DNA of 17,307 bases from Lawsonibacter sp. (lineage in GTDB: Bacteria > Bacillota > Clostridia > Oscillospirales > Oscillospiraceae): the NCBI GenBank assembly GCA_022793355.1, contig JAAWCR010000153.1, positions 1-17,307 on the forward strand. Direction: 5' to 3'. Of this stretch, positions 1 to 6,726 are shown one piece after another. A model generated the notes under the pieces. The model was given only the letters and a program-made list of their open reading frames with translations. It ran no database searches and was not told the DNA's origin. Each line of letters starts with the position of its first letter. Within the stretch, counting starts at the first letter, position 1. A program made the translations under genes and the position numbers.

Positions 1-660
1 CTCCGCCGCGTTCAGGGAGAGGATGGTCCCCGAGATGGGAGCAATTACGTTGCCCTGGCTGTCCACGTTTTCCAGCACAGCGGAGAGCTGCTCCAGGTTG
101 GATTTGTAGCTCTGCATGCCGGCCTCCAGCTGGGCCAGGGTGGAGGCCTTTTGGGCCTGGGCGGTCTGGAGGGACAGCCTTGCTTGGTCAATCTCCATTT
201 GGGAGGCGGCCCCAATCTCAAACAAGGCCTGTAAATCATTGAGGTTTTTTTCCGCCAGGGCAATCTGTTCGTCAAAGATGGCCGCCTGGTCCTGATAGCT
301 CTGGGCAGCGGAGCTATAACTGATGCTGGCCGCGCTGTAGGAGGACAGAGTGCTGGCGATGTCCAGGGTACACAGGGCCTGACCGGCAGAAACCGTGTCG
401 CCCACCTCCACATAGAGGGTGGTGCACTGGGCCTGGGCCGACACAAAGACGGACTCCTGCCCGTCGGTGACAACCCGGCCGGACACCTTGTTTTCCGTGG
501 AGATGGTGTCCACCTTCACCTCCTGAACCTGTACGGCCACCCCTGCGGCCACGGGCTCGCTCTGGCTGCCGCTCCCGCTCCCGGCTCCGCCGGATTGACA
601 GGCAGCCAGGCTGAGGGCCAGGGCGGCGGCCAGGGCGAGGGAACAAATCTTTTTTTTCAT
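1..660 (-). CDS. HlyD/MacA-like efflux adaptor lipoprotein (partial)
   Basis: This is the periplasmic-adaptor (membrane fusion) subunit of a tripartite-type efflux pump; only the first 220 residues are in the window and the C-terminus lies beyond the left edge. A lipoprotein signal with lipobox LAAC puts the lipidated cysteine at residue 21, followed by a Gly/Ser-rich linker. Residues about 80-100 (VEVGDTVSAGQALCTLD) are the first half of a biotinyl-lipoyl barrel. Residues about 120-195 are Gln/Ala/Leu-rich and should form the coiled-coil hairpin. GNVIAPISGTILSLNA at 203-218 begins the second lipoyl half. The ATG at 660-658 has AAAGGAGA just upstream. It follows the TolC-family gene by 13 bases, so it is the third gene of the tetR-tolC-hlyD operon. 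A transporter permease (ABC MacB-like or RND) is expected further left. Family assignment is firm; the substrate is unknown. Confidence 0.9.
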   Translation of the reverse strand, partial: MKKKICSLALAAALALSLAACQSGGAGSGSGSQSEPVAAGVAVQVQEVKVDTISTENKVSGRVVTDGQESVFVSAQAQCTTLYVEVGDTVSAGQALCTLDIASTLSSYSAASISYSSAAQSYQDQAAIFDEQIALAEKNLNDLQALFEIGAASQMEIDQARLSLQTAQAQKASTLAQLEAGMQSYKSNLEQLSAVLENVDSQGNVIAPISGTILSLNAAE

Positions 661-673
661 GGAACGGTCTCCT

Positions 674-1936
674 TTAATTCAAAATTCCGTGGTCCACGGC
701 CCAGCGATAAGTATTGTAGGCGGAGAACAGGTCGTTTTCCGCCCCGGTTACGGTTTCCTGCGCCGCAATCAGGTCCTCTTCGGCTTCCAGAAGGGCGTTG
801 GCGGAGATAGAGCCCTGTTGGTGCTTCAGCCTGGCGGCAGCGCAGCGGTCCTGCTCCACCTCCAGGGAGGTGCGGGAGGCGGCGAGTACCTGCTGGTAGT
901 CCTGGACCTTGAGGTACAGGTTGCGCAAGCCAAGCTCGAAGTTCTGCATGGTATTCTCATAGGTATATTTGGCGGACAGCCAGCTGTGCCGGGCCCGCTT
1001 GAAGCTCTCCTCCTTCATCCGGTACTCCATGGCGGCGTCGCCCCCCATGTTGTTGTACTTCTTCCGCTCCTCCTTCATGGTTTCGGTGGCTTCATACAGA
1101 TCCCAGCTGGCTTCCTTGGCCCGCTCCAGGTCCTGTTCCAGGTCCATGGCCTCCAGCTCCTCCGGGCTTACCGAGGGCAGGGCGCCCAGGGAGATGTCCC
1201 CGGTGATCTCCGCCCCAATGAGCAGCTCCAACTGGCCCTTGTAGGTGTTCAGGTTCATACGCAGGGTGGTCAGGCCGCTGTTCAGCGAAACCCGGCCCGC
1301 CTGGGCCTCCTTCAGGTTCAGGGCGGAGATCTGCCCCAGCTCATAGCGCAGCTGCAATTCCTCCAGCTTGCGGTCCATGGCAGTCAGCTGCCGCTCCAGC
1401 CCCTGTTCCTGATTCTCCATGGCGGCCAGGGCGATATAGGTGGCCTCCCCCGCCATAACGATTTGATTTTGCAGATTTTGGAGCTGACGGACGGTGTCGG
1501 CGTTGTCCTCCTGCATGTCGCCGTCCTTGATGGCGTCAAACTGCTCCCGCACAGCGCCGTAGGCCTGGTCCATCCGCTCATAGGCCAGGGTGCCGCTCTG
1601 ACCGAACTGCACCATCATCCACTGGGCCTGCGCCATCTGGTTGAGCTGGAGGCGCAGATCCTCTTTCAGCTTATCATAGTTGATCTCCTCCAGAATATCG
1701 ACGCTCTCCTGGAGGGACAGCACCTGTAAATTGCCCTTCCGCATCCGCCGGTCCAGGTTCTGAAAGGTAACGGTCCCTTCCGGGTCTGGTATGTACGCTT
1801 CGGGGGTGGGCCCGTCTCCGGTCTGAGCGGCGGAGTTGTCCGGCGGGAGGGGCTCCTCCGCCGCCAGGGCGGTGGTACAGGGCAGGCACAGGGTCAGGGC
1901 CACCGCCAGCAGCAGGGCCAGGGTTCGATGTTTCAT
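674..1936 (-). CDS. TolC-family outer-membrane-efflux-like protein
   Basis: A 420-residue secreted protein of the TolC/OEP family, which in diderms forms the outer exit duct of efflux pumps. A signal peptide is visible at residues 1-26 (basic MKHR, hydrophobic core, cleavage near ALAA). The rest is almost entirely long amphipathic helices rich in Gln, Glu, Leu and Ala, with two similar helical halves (roughly 60-220 and 250-415) as expected for TolC. The C-terminal YNTYRWAVDHGILN resembles the Tyr/Trp-containing tail of clostridial members. I chose ATG 1936-1934 because AAGGAGG lies 8 bases upstream and the signal peptide begins there; a longer frame reaching 2035 only overlaps tetR. Its ATG overlaps the tetR stop as ATGA, so the two are translationally coupled. 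Presence of a TolC-like protein in an apparently single-membrane lineage is odd; it may act at the cell wall with the HlyD partner. Confidence 0.87.
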   Translation of the reverse strand: MKHRTLALLLAVALTLCLPCTTALAAEEPLPPDNSAAQTGDGPTPEAYIPDPEGTVTFQNLDRRMRKGNLQVLSLQESVDILEEINYDKLKEDLRLQLNQMAQAQWMMVQFGQSGTLAYERMDQAYGAVREQFDAIKDGDMQEDNADTVRQLQNLQNQIVMAGEATYIALAAMENQEQGLERQLTAMDRKLEELQLRYELGQISALNLKEAQAGRVSLNSGLTTLRMNLNTYKGQLELLIGAEITGDISLGALPSVSPEELEAMDLEQDLERAKEASWDLYEATETMKEERKKYNNMGGDAAMEYRMKEESFKRARHSWLSAKYTYENTMQNFELGLRNLYLKVQDYQQVLAASRTSLEVEQDRCAAARLKHQQGSISANALLEAEEDLIAAQETVTGAENDLFSAYNTYRWAVDHGILN

Positions 1937-2580
1937 GTGTTTTCCTCCTTGTAGCTGTCTGAGGCCCCGCCGCAGCGAAGCAAATCCATACGTAACCGGA
2001 TCAGCTCCCGCACCCGGTCGGACGGGATGCGGCAATGCAGCGTCTCCACAATGGCGAAGGCCAGTACCGCGCAGGCCAGATGAAACACCTGGTCGGCATA
2101 CTCCCGCTCGTTCCGCCGCAGCCTGGAGGGGTCCACCACCTCCCAGAGCGGGTCGGGCAGAAAATACTGCTGTTCCCCTATAAAGCCTTGGGGCGATCCA
2201 ATCAGGCTTTGCAGATCAAGGCCTTTATTCAGCGTTATCAGCTGGATAAACAGGGTCAACATGGGGTCCGTGTGCCCCTGCCGGCCGATAAACCGGTCGT
2301 AGGCCATCAGCGGCAGGGCGAACAGGTCCCCCTTTGCTTCCACAAGGATGTCCCGCAGCTGTGTGATGAAATACTGCCGCATATCCTCCAGTAAGTAGCG
2401 GATCGGGTCCTCCTTGTCCTCAAAGTATTGATAAAAGCTGCCCCTGGGAATGCGGGCAGCGGCAATGATCCGGTTGATGGACACATCGGTAAAGCGCACC
2501 CGGGTCAGTTCCCCCCAGCAGGCCTCGATGAGTCGCGTCCGCTTCTCCTCGGGCAGGCGAAAAAATGTTGCGGTGGGCAC
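1933..2580 (-). CDS. TetR-family transcriptional repressor of the efflux operon
   Basis: A 215-residue TetR/AcrR-type regulator. The N-terminal DNA-binding domain is clear: residues 33-55 contain VSINRIIAAARIPRGSFYQYF, the helix-turn-helix with the family-typical GSFYQYFxxKED. The remaining about 150 residues are the helical ligand-binding/dimerisation domain and give no clue to the ligand. Translation starts at GTG 2580-2578, preceded by AAAGGAGGGAGA; an upstream ATG is not available in a sensible place. It is the first gene of the operon with tolC and hlyD, and its last codons overlap the tolC start. A consensus promoter and two 13-bp dyads sit immediately upstream, so it very probably represses its own operon until a drug or metabolite releases it. 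That function is inferred from family and position. Confidence 0.9.
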   Translation of the reverse strand: MPTATFFRLPEEKRTRLIEACWGELTRVRFTDVSINRIIAAARIPRGSFYQYFEDKEDPIRYLLEDMRQYFITQLRDILVEAKGDLFALPLMAYDRFIGRQGHTDPMLTLFIQLITLNKGLDLQSLIGSPQGFIGEQQYFLPDPLWEVVDPSRLRRNEREYADQVFHLACAVLAFAIVETLHCRIPSDRVRELIRLRMDLLRCGGASDSYKEENT

Positions 2581-2603
2581 AGTCTCCCTCCTTTATCCCT
2601 CTA

Positions 2604-2634
2604 TGACAGATTGTCACAATATGACAGGCTGTCA
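2604..2634. promoter_or_regulatory. Tandem TetR operator dyads
   Basis: Two 13-bp dyads of the same design, TGACAGATTGTCA (2604-2616) and TGACAGGCTGTCA (2622-2634), have identical TGACA/TGTCA arms around 3-bp spacers and lie 18 bp apart centre to centre. They start 3 bp downstream of the -10 box and cover the expected start of transcription and early leader of tetR. Binding by the adjacent TetR protein is inferred from position. Confidence 0.8.
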
Positions 2635-2637
2635 CAA

Positions 2638-2666
2638 ATTATACGCAGAGCCGGCTCCGCTGTCAA
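2638..2666 (-). promoter_or_regulatory. Consensus sigma-A promoter of tetR-tolC-hlyD
   Basis: On the minus strand TTGACA (2666-2661) and TATAAT (2643-2638) match the consensus perfectly with a 17-bp spacer. The spacer contains the perfect palindrome GAGCCGGCTC (2648-2657). Such a strong promoter followed directly by repressor sites suggests a tightly shut but highly inducible operon. Confidence 0.88.
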
Positions 2667-2777
2667 GGTAAGAACTGTGAAGCTTCTGTTAATATTGGGG
2701 ACCTGCCTTCCAGATAGACCCCCCGCCGCCGGGCTTCACCTGGCAACGGGGGATTCCGTTTCCGGTCATATTGCAAA

Positions 2778-2809
2778 GCCGCCCGTCTCCGGCACAGGAG
2801 ACGGGCGGC
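2778..2809 (-). terminator. Terminator of the putP gene
   Basis: A 13-bp GC-rich stem (GCCGCCCGTCTCC at 2778-2790 pairing with 2797-2809) with a 6-base loop lies 12 bases after the symporter stop codon. In the minus direction it is followed by TTTGCAATAT, a short and imperfect U-tract. The plus direction has no U-tract. Confidence 0.75.
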
Positions 2810-2821
2810 GGAATTGGAACA

Positions 2822-4351
2822 TTAGCGGTCGTATTCCTCAAATTCTTTTACCACATGGGCCTCGGGGGCGGGGGTAATCAGGGAGACCACCACAATGGCG
2901 GCCAGGCCCACCAGGAAGGCGGGGAGCAGCTCGTAAATATCCAGCGCGCCGCCCATAGGCCGGACCAGGAACTTCCAGATGAAGATCATGGCTCCCCCGG
3001 CCACCAGACCGGCCATGATACCCTGGCGGTTGCTTCGCTTCCAGAACAGGGCGCACAGCATGGCGGGGCCGAAGGTGGCGCCGAAACCCGCCCAGGCAAA
3101 GGAGACAATCTGGAACACGTTGCTGTTAGGGTCCCGGGCCAGGAACAGGGCGATGATGGCAATCACTACCACAGTGAGCCGGGCAATGATCATGTTCTGC
3201 TTCTGGGTCAGCCGGATGCCCATCACGTTCTGTACCAGATTCTCCGAGAAGGCGGAGGAGGCGGCCAGCAGCTGGCTGTCGGCGGTGGACATGGTGGCAG
3301 CCAAGATTCCGGCCAGGATGCAGCCAGCCACAACGGCGGGGACAATACCGAAGCTGGACAACAGGTCGGACAGCTTGACAATCACCGTCTCAGTGGCGCT
3401 GCCCTCCAGGTAGGGGATACGACCTGCGGCGGAGACGGCATGGCCCACGATGCCGATAAACACCGCCACTCCCATGGAGATTACCACCCACACGGCGGCA
3501 ATGCGGCGGGACAGCTTCAGCTCGTTCTCGTCCCGAATGGCCATAAAGCGGACCAGAATGTGGGGCATACCGAAGTAGCCCAGCCCCCAGGCCATCATGG
3601 AGACAATTTGAATAATCCCATAGGGGCCGGCGGAGTTGGTGTCCGCGTGATAAGTCTGGTTAAAGCTGAGGAAGCCGGGCAGGGTGCGGGCGTGGGAAAG
3701 CACAGCGTCCATGCCGCCGGCCTGGATAATGCCGAAGACTACGATAATAGCCAGGGCGATGGTCATAATGATGGACTGAATCAGGTCCATGGTGGCCACA
3801 GCGGAAAAGCCGCCAATCGAGGTATAGCTGATGATAACGATCGCGCCTATCACCCCAGCTGCCATGTAGTCCCAGCCGAAGAGGCTGTTGAACAGCTTGC
3901 CAATGGCGGCCAGCCCGGAGGCTACGTAGGGCACAAAGAAAATCAGGATAATCAGAGCGGAGATGCACATGATAACCGGCCTTTTTTCGCCGTAGCGCTT
4001 GGAGATGAAGCTGGGGATAGTGATAGCGTCCAGCTTGACACTGTAGCGGCGCAGCCGCTTGGCCACCAGCAGGAAGTTGAGGTAAGTGCCTGCGGCCAGG
4101 CCGATGGCGGTCCAGCTGGCGTCGGCCACACCGGAGAGATAGGCCAGGCCGGGGATGCCCATAAGCAGATAGCTGCTCATGTCGGAGGCCTCAGCGCTCA
4201 TGGCGGTGACCAGGGGACCCATCCCCCGGCCGCCCAGGTAGAAGCCCTCGGAGCTCTTCTTGGACCGGCGGCCAATCATCACGCCGGTGAAAATGACGAA
4301 GCAGAGATACAGGATAATGGTGCCCATAATACAGGCCTGCGTGGTAGTCAT
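2822..4351 (-). CDS. putP: Sodium/proline symporter, SSS family
   Basis: A 509-residue integral membrane protein of the sodium:solute symporter family, with the usual about 13 hydrophobic helices. It matches PutP, which imports L-proline with Na+. Visible hallmarks are FYLGGRGMGPLVTAMSAEAS around residues 37-56 followed by DMSS, aligning with Arg40, Asp55 and Ser57 of E. coli PutP (here Arg42, Asp57, Ser59); LMGIPG at 63-68; ASW..IGLAAGTYLNF at 78-93; and MSTADSQLL at 354-362, aligning with the Na+-site Ser340/Thr341 (here Ser355, Thr356). The start at ATG 4351-4349 has GGGAGG upstream; the longer frame to 4516 would add residues from the AT-rich promoter region. It is a single-gene unit with its own promoter and terminator. 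Proline as substrate is inferred from overall similarity; another small amino acid remains possible. Confidence 0.9.
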   Translation of the reverse strand: MTTTQACIMGTIILYLCFVIFTGVMIGRRSKKSSEGFYLGGRGMGPLVTAMSAEASDMSSYLLMGIPGLAYLSGVADASWTAIGLAAGTYLNFLLVAKRLRRYSVKLDAITIPSFISKRYGEKRPVIMCISALIILIFFVPYVASGLAAIGKLFNSLFGWDYMAAGVIGAIVIISYTSIGGFSAVATMDLIQSIIMTIALAIIVVFGIIQAGGMDAVLSHARTLPGFLSFNQTYHADTNSAGPYGIIQIVSMMAWGLGYFGMPHILVRFMAIRDENELKLSRRIAAVWVVISMGVAVFIGIVGHAVSAAGRIPYLEGSATETVIVKLSDLLSSFGIVPAVVAGCILAGILAATMSTADSQLLAASSAFSENLVQNVMGIRLTQKQNMIIARLTVVVIAIIALFLARDPNSNVFQIVSFAWAGFGATFGPAMLCALFWKRSNRQGIMAGLVAGGAMIFIWKFLVRPMGGALDIYELLPAFLVGLAAIVVVSLITPAPEAHVVKEFEEYDR

Positions 4352-4407
4352 ACAATTCCTCCCAAAAGTCCCTGGAGGCGCACACATCGCCTCCAAAGGC
4401 AGATTAT

Positions 4408-4440
4408 TGGTATCATACCAGAAACAAAGAAAGAACGCAA
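4408..4440 (-). promoter_or_regulatory. putP promoter with overlapping operator-like dyad
   Basis: On the minus strand a weak -35 TTGCGT (4440-4435) lies 17 bp from -10 TATGAT (4417-4412), with TGG directly upstream giving an extended -10. The 13-bp dyad TGGTATCATACCA (4408-4420) exactly covers the -10 box, a typical repressor arrangement. Predicted transcription starts near 4405, leaving a leader of about 54 bases with the ribosome binding site. Confidence 0.6.
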
Positions 4441-4484
4441 TATAGAATAAACTCCGTACTATAAAAGTAGAAATAGTTAATTTC

Positions 4485-4500
4485 TCTTGAAATTTCAAGA
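4485..4500. promoter_or_regulatory. Perfect 16-bp palindrome in AT-rich region
   Basis: TCTTGAAATTTCAAGA is perfectly self-complementary and sits in the AT-rich stretch (about 4440-4560) between the tetR2 stop and the putP promoter, about 50 bp upstream of the putP -35 box. No U-tract follows it in the minus direction, so it is more likely a protein binding site or upstream element than a terminator. Confidence 0.4.
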
Positions 4501-4591
4501 AAAAATAGCTATACATTTCATATAATTAAATTTTGTACGTTTTGACAAAGTTTTGCGTTTTCCAGCTCCCAAAGGAGGAGGCAGAGAGGGA

Positions 4592-5176
4592 TCAGGCCCG
4601 GAACCCCTGCAAAAACATGGGCATCATGGTCTTTCCATATTGAAACAAGGAGTAGTCCCCTCCGGACAGACACCAGTCGTAAATCAGGGCTCGCTCGCAC
4701 AGCGCATAGACCCGCACCAGCTCATTGGCGGTAATGTCGCCGCGCAGCTCCCCCCGCGTCTGGCCCTGGAGGACAATCTGCCGCAGCAGGCGGTAATAGG
4801 TGCGGTTGTGGTCCAGCAGGGACTTGTCCCCCCGGGTGATGAGCTGGGAGGAGTACAGCCGGGCCGCCAGATCCAGAGAGATGGAGTTTTCCAGCATGGT
4901 GAACAGCTCCCGGTTCAGGTACATCAGCTGTTCAAACCGGTCCATCTCCGGGTCCATGGTCTCGGAAAGTTCCTCATACTTTCGGTCAAAGACGTCGGCC
5001 AGGGTGGACAGCAGATCGTCCTTGCCCTGAAAGTAGTGGTAGAAGGACCCCCGGGAGGTGCCCGACTCCTCAATAATCTCCTCCACGGTGGTGTCGTCAT
5101 AGCCCTGCCGGTAAAACAGCTTCCAGGCCGCGTCGATGATCCTCCCCCGGGTGTTCCGGGTGCTTTTTTTCGCCAT
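4592..5176 (-). CDS. TetR-family transcriptional regulator
   Basis: A 194-residue TetR/AcrR-type regulator. The DNA-binding part is residues about 8-55: RGRIIDAAWKLFYRQGYDDT followed by the helix-turn-helix VEEIIEESGTSRGSFYHYFQ and KDDLL, all typical of the family. The C-terminal about 140 residues are the variable ligand domain. I start it at ATG 5176-5174 (GGGAGGGG upstream); the frame continues to 5296, but those 40 residues lie across the promoter region and do not look like protein. It is divergent from the membrane XRE regulator (113 bp between starts) and about 240 bp upstream of putP in the same direction. The 19-bp dyad 20 bp before its start is its best candidate operator. Targets could be itself, the XRE gene or putP; the sequence does not decide. 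Confidence 0.88.
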   Translation of the reverse strand: MAKKSTRNTRGRIIDAAWKLFYRQGYDDTTVEEIIEESGTSRGSFYHYFQGKDDLLSTLADVFDRKYEELSETMDPEMDRFEQLMYLNRELFTMLENSISLDLAARLYSSQLITRGDKSLLDHNRTYYRLLRQIVLQGQTRGELRGDITANELVRVYALCERALIYDWCLSGGDYSLFQYGKTMMPMFLQGFRA

Positions 5177-5195
5177 TATGCCCCTCCCTGTCCCT

Positions 5196-5214
5196 CCGCA
5201 ACCGTCAGTTGCGG
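5196..5214. promoter_or_regulatory. Candidate TetR operator dyad
   Basis: CCGCAAC and GTTGCGG are perfect 7-bp inverted arms around the spacer CGTCA. The dyad lies in the untranslated leader of the minus-strand TetR gene, 20 bp before its start codon and about 20 bp upstream of the XRE-gene -35 box. A 19-bp dyad of this kind suits a TetR dimer. Confidence 0.55.
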
Positions 5215-5234
5215 GAATTTCCAAGCGGACTTGA

Positions 5235-5262
5235 TTGATTTTTTCCCTGCTTTCTCTATAAT
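5235..5262 (+). promoter_or_regulatory. Promoter of the XRE-family gene
   Basis: TTGATT (5235-5240) and a perfect TATAAT (5257-5262) are separated by 16 bp. Predicted start of transcription is near 5269, about 20 bases before the start codon, which leaves just room for the AAAGGAGG ribosome site. Confidence 0.7.
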
Positions 5263-5286
5263 AGAGGAAAATCAAAAGGAGGTCAA
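5258..5286 (-). promoter_or_regulatory. Promoter of the TetR gene, overlapping the XRE promoter
   Basis: On the minus strand TTGACC (5286-5281) and TATTAT (5263-5258) have a 17-bp spacer. The -10 box uses the same base pairs as the plus-strand TATAAT at 5257-5262, and the -35 box overlaps the XRE ribosome binding site. RNA polymerase cannot occupy both promoters at once. Confidence 0.6.
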
Positions 5287-5289
5287 GAC

Positions 5290-5964
5290 ATGACATTGGC
5301 GGAAAAAATACTCGCTCTGCGCACGGAGCGGGGCATGTCTCAGGATGACCTGGCGGAGAAGCTGGGGGTCTCCCGGCAGAGTGTAAGCAAGTGGGAGACG
5401 GCCCAGTCCACCCCCGACCTGGACAAGATCATCCGGCTGGCCGACCTGTTCGGCGTGAGTGTGGACCAGCTGGTGCGGGACGGGGAGCGCCCCCAGCCCC
5501 CGGAGCCGCCCCCGCCCCAGACGGTCTATGTGGAGCGGGAGCGGAAAGAGGAGCTGTCCCCCATTCAGAAGCTTGGCATTGTGATGGAGGTCTCCGGCGC
5601 GGCTCTGGCTGTCATCGGACTGATGGGAGCGCCTCTATTGATTTTTGCGGCAGTGGCCCTGGTCATCCTGGGTCTGCCCCTGCTGCTGGCGAAAAAACAC
5701 CCCTGGCTCATTGCTGGTTGGCTGGCCGTGGCGCTGAGCTGTCTGGTTCTGAACCCCTATACCAGCGTATCTCCCTGGGGGCTGATTGGCGGACTGCGTT
5801 ATCTGCGTTATTTGATCGTGAATCCGGAGATGAGATACCTCACCTATTATGCTGCCGCCGCCGTGGGGATTGTTCGGGGCCTGCTGGTCCTGGGGCTGCT
5901 TGTGTTCACCGGCCGGACCTGCGGCAGAGCCTGGAAAAAGAAACGATTTCCGGAGGAAACGTAA
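5290..5964 (+). CDS. XRE-family HTH regulator with C-terminal membrane helices
   Basis: A 224-residue two-part protein. Residues 5-63 are a classic Cro/C1-type helix-turn-helix domain: LRTERGMSQDDLAEKLGVSR, then QSVSKWETAQSTPDLDKIIR. A Pro-rich linker (about 67-78, PQPPEPPPPQ) leads to four hydrophobic segments at about 95-113, 115-134, 138-157 and 187-207, ending in a basic tail (RAWKKKRF). Such proteins are common in Clostridia as membrane-tethered regulators that respond to envelope or antibiotic stress; the signal is unknown here. ATG 5290 has AAAGGAGG upstream. It is transcribed away from the TetR gene, from a promoter overlapping that of TetR, so the two are probably cross-regulated. 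It ends in a strong terminator, so it is a single-gene unit. Confidence 0.85.
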   Translation: MTLAEKILALRTERGMSQDDLAEKLGVSRQSVSKWETAQSTPDLDKIIRLADLFGVSVDQLVRDGERPQPPEPPPPQTVYVERERKEELSPIQKLGIVMEVSGAALAVIGLMGAPLLIFAAVALVILGLPLLLAKKHPWLIAGWLAVALSCLVLNPYTSVSPWGLIGGLRYLRYLIVNPEMRYLTYYAAAAVGIVRGLLVLGLLVFTGRTCGRAWKKKRFPEET

Positions 5965-5986
5965 AGCTCCTGTCCCGCCGCAGCGG

Positions 5987-6034
5987 AAAGGCCTCGTTTA
6001 AACGGAGGCCTTTTCGCGCTTTTTTGCGCGTTTT
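5987..6034 (+). terminator. Tandem terminators after the XRE gene
   Basis: The first hairpin pairs AAAGGCCTC (5987-5995) with GAGGCCTTT (6005-6013) and runs into a T-stretch. A second small hairpin, CGCGC (6015-6019) with GCGCG (6026-6030) around a six-T loop, is followed by TTTT. The pair starts 23 bases after the XRE stop codon. Confidence 0.8.
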
Positions 6035-6038
6035 CCGG

Positions 6039-6067
6039 TTTACAACCGCCCTATCCTGTGTTAAAAT
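6039..6067 (+). promoter_or_regulatory. Promoter of yfbR
   Basis: TTTACA (6039-6044) and TAAAAT (6062-6067) are separated by exactly 17 bp, both five of six matches to consensus. Transcription should start near 6074, shortly before the AAAAGGAG ribosome site. No other clear promoter is seen before the ACT and UPF0210 genes, so this one may serve all three. Confidence 0.75.
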
Positions 6068-6099
6068 GGAACGACTTGAAAAAAGGAGCGTTCTAAACC

Positions 6100-6675
6100 G
6101 TGGCTTACAACTTTTTCCCCATGATCTCCCGGATGCGCTATATCAACCGCTGGGGCCTGATGCGCAACACCCAGCCGGAAAACATTCAGGAGCACTCCCA
6201 TCAGGTGGCCGTGCTGGCCCACGCCCTGGCGGTCCTTGAAAACCGGTATTTTAGCGGGCAGGTGGACCCCGGCGCTGTTGCGGTGGCCGCCCTGTACCAC
6301 GACGCCAGCGAGATTCTCACCGGCGACATGCCCACCCCCATCAAGTACGACAACCCGGACATTCAGAGCGCCTACAAGGATGTGGAGGCGGTGGCCGAGC
6401 GCAAGCTGCTGTCCATGCTCCCCCCCGACCTGCGCCCCGACTTTGAGGACGCCGTCACTATCCCGGACCCCGAGGTCCGCGCCATTGTCAAGGCGGCGGA
6501 CAAGCTGTCCGCCTACCTCAAATGCGTGGAGGAGCTGAAAGCGGGCAACACCGAGTTCAAAAAGGCCAAAGAGCAGACCTACGCCGCCCTGTGCAAAAAC
6601 CCAAGCCCCGCTCTGAATTACTTCTTAGAGCATTTCTTGGATGGGTTTGAATTGACCCTGGATGAACTGAATTGA
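6100..6675 (+). CDS. yfbR: HD-domain 5'-deoxynucleotidase, YfbR type
   Basis: A 191-residue cytosolic phosphohydrolase resembling YfbR, which removes the phosphate from deoxyribonucleoside 5'-monophosphates with a divalent metal. The HD-domain metal ligands are visible: His32 (ENIQEHSHQV), His67-Asp68 (ALYHDASE) and Asp134 (VKAADKLSAYLKC). INRWGLMRN (15-23) carries the Arg-Trp pair that in E. coli YfbR contacts the substrate. LTGDMPTPIKY (73-83) is also characteristic. Length equals the E. coli protein to within a few residues. The start is GTG 6100; an AAAAGGAG site lies about 12 bases upstream, and starting at the next ATG would lose conserved N-terminal residues. It opens a plus-strand group with the ACT and UPF0210 genes. 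A role in nucleotide-pool balance or nucleotide salvage is known for the family; a functional link to its neighbours is only inferred. Confidence 0.9.
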   Translation: MAYNFFPMISRMRYINRWGLMRNTQPENIQEHSHQVAVLAHALAVLENRYFSGQVDPGAVAVAALYHDASEILTGDMPTPIKYDNPDIQSAYKDVEAVAERKLLSMLPPDLRPDFEDAVTIPDPEVRAIVKAADKLSAYLKCVEELKAGNTEFKKAKEQTYAALCKNPSPALNYFLEHFLDGFELTLDELN

Positions 6676-6677
6676 AC

Positions 6678-6703
6678 GTAGGGGCCGCCGCCCTCGGCGG
6701 CCC
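6678..6703. repeat. Small hairpin repeat, copy 1 (GTAGGGGC type)
   Basis: GTAGGGGC begins a hairpin with 9-bp arms GGGCCGCCG (6682-6690) and CGGCGGCCC (6695-6703) and a 4-base loop. No U-tract follows, so it is not a standard terminator. A second element with the same GTAGGGGC head lies in the opposite orientation at 7080-7102. I recognise this layout as a kind of interspersed REP-like palindrome; that label is from pattern memory and is unverified. Confidence 0.5.
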
Positions 6704-6726
6704 AGGTCCTGAATCAAAAGGTGTCC

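Noticed and set aside
659..1729. Long plus-strand frame opposite the TolC-family gene
   Set aside because: Composition (Leu/Gly/Gln/His runs) is that of an antisense frame; the minus strand has a signal peptide and ribosome site.
2771..4450. 559-codon plus-strand open frame opposite putP
   Set aside because: It is the antisense shadow of putP: Gly/His/Gln-rich, no domain, no ribosome site, and it runs through the putP terminator hairpin.
4485..4500. Perfect palindrome as terminator of the tetR gene ending at 4592
   Set aside because: In the minus direction no U-tract follows, and it is over 90 bases past the stop codon.
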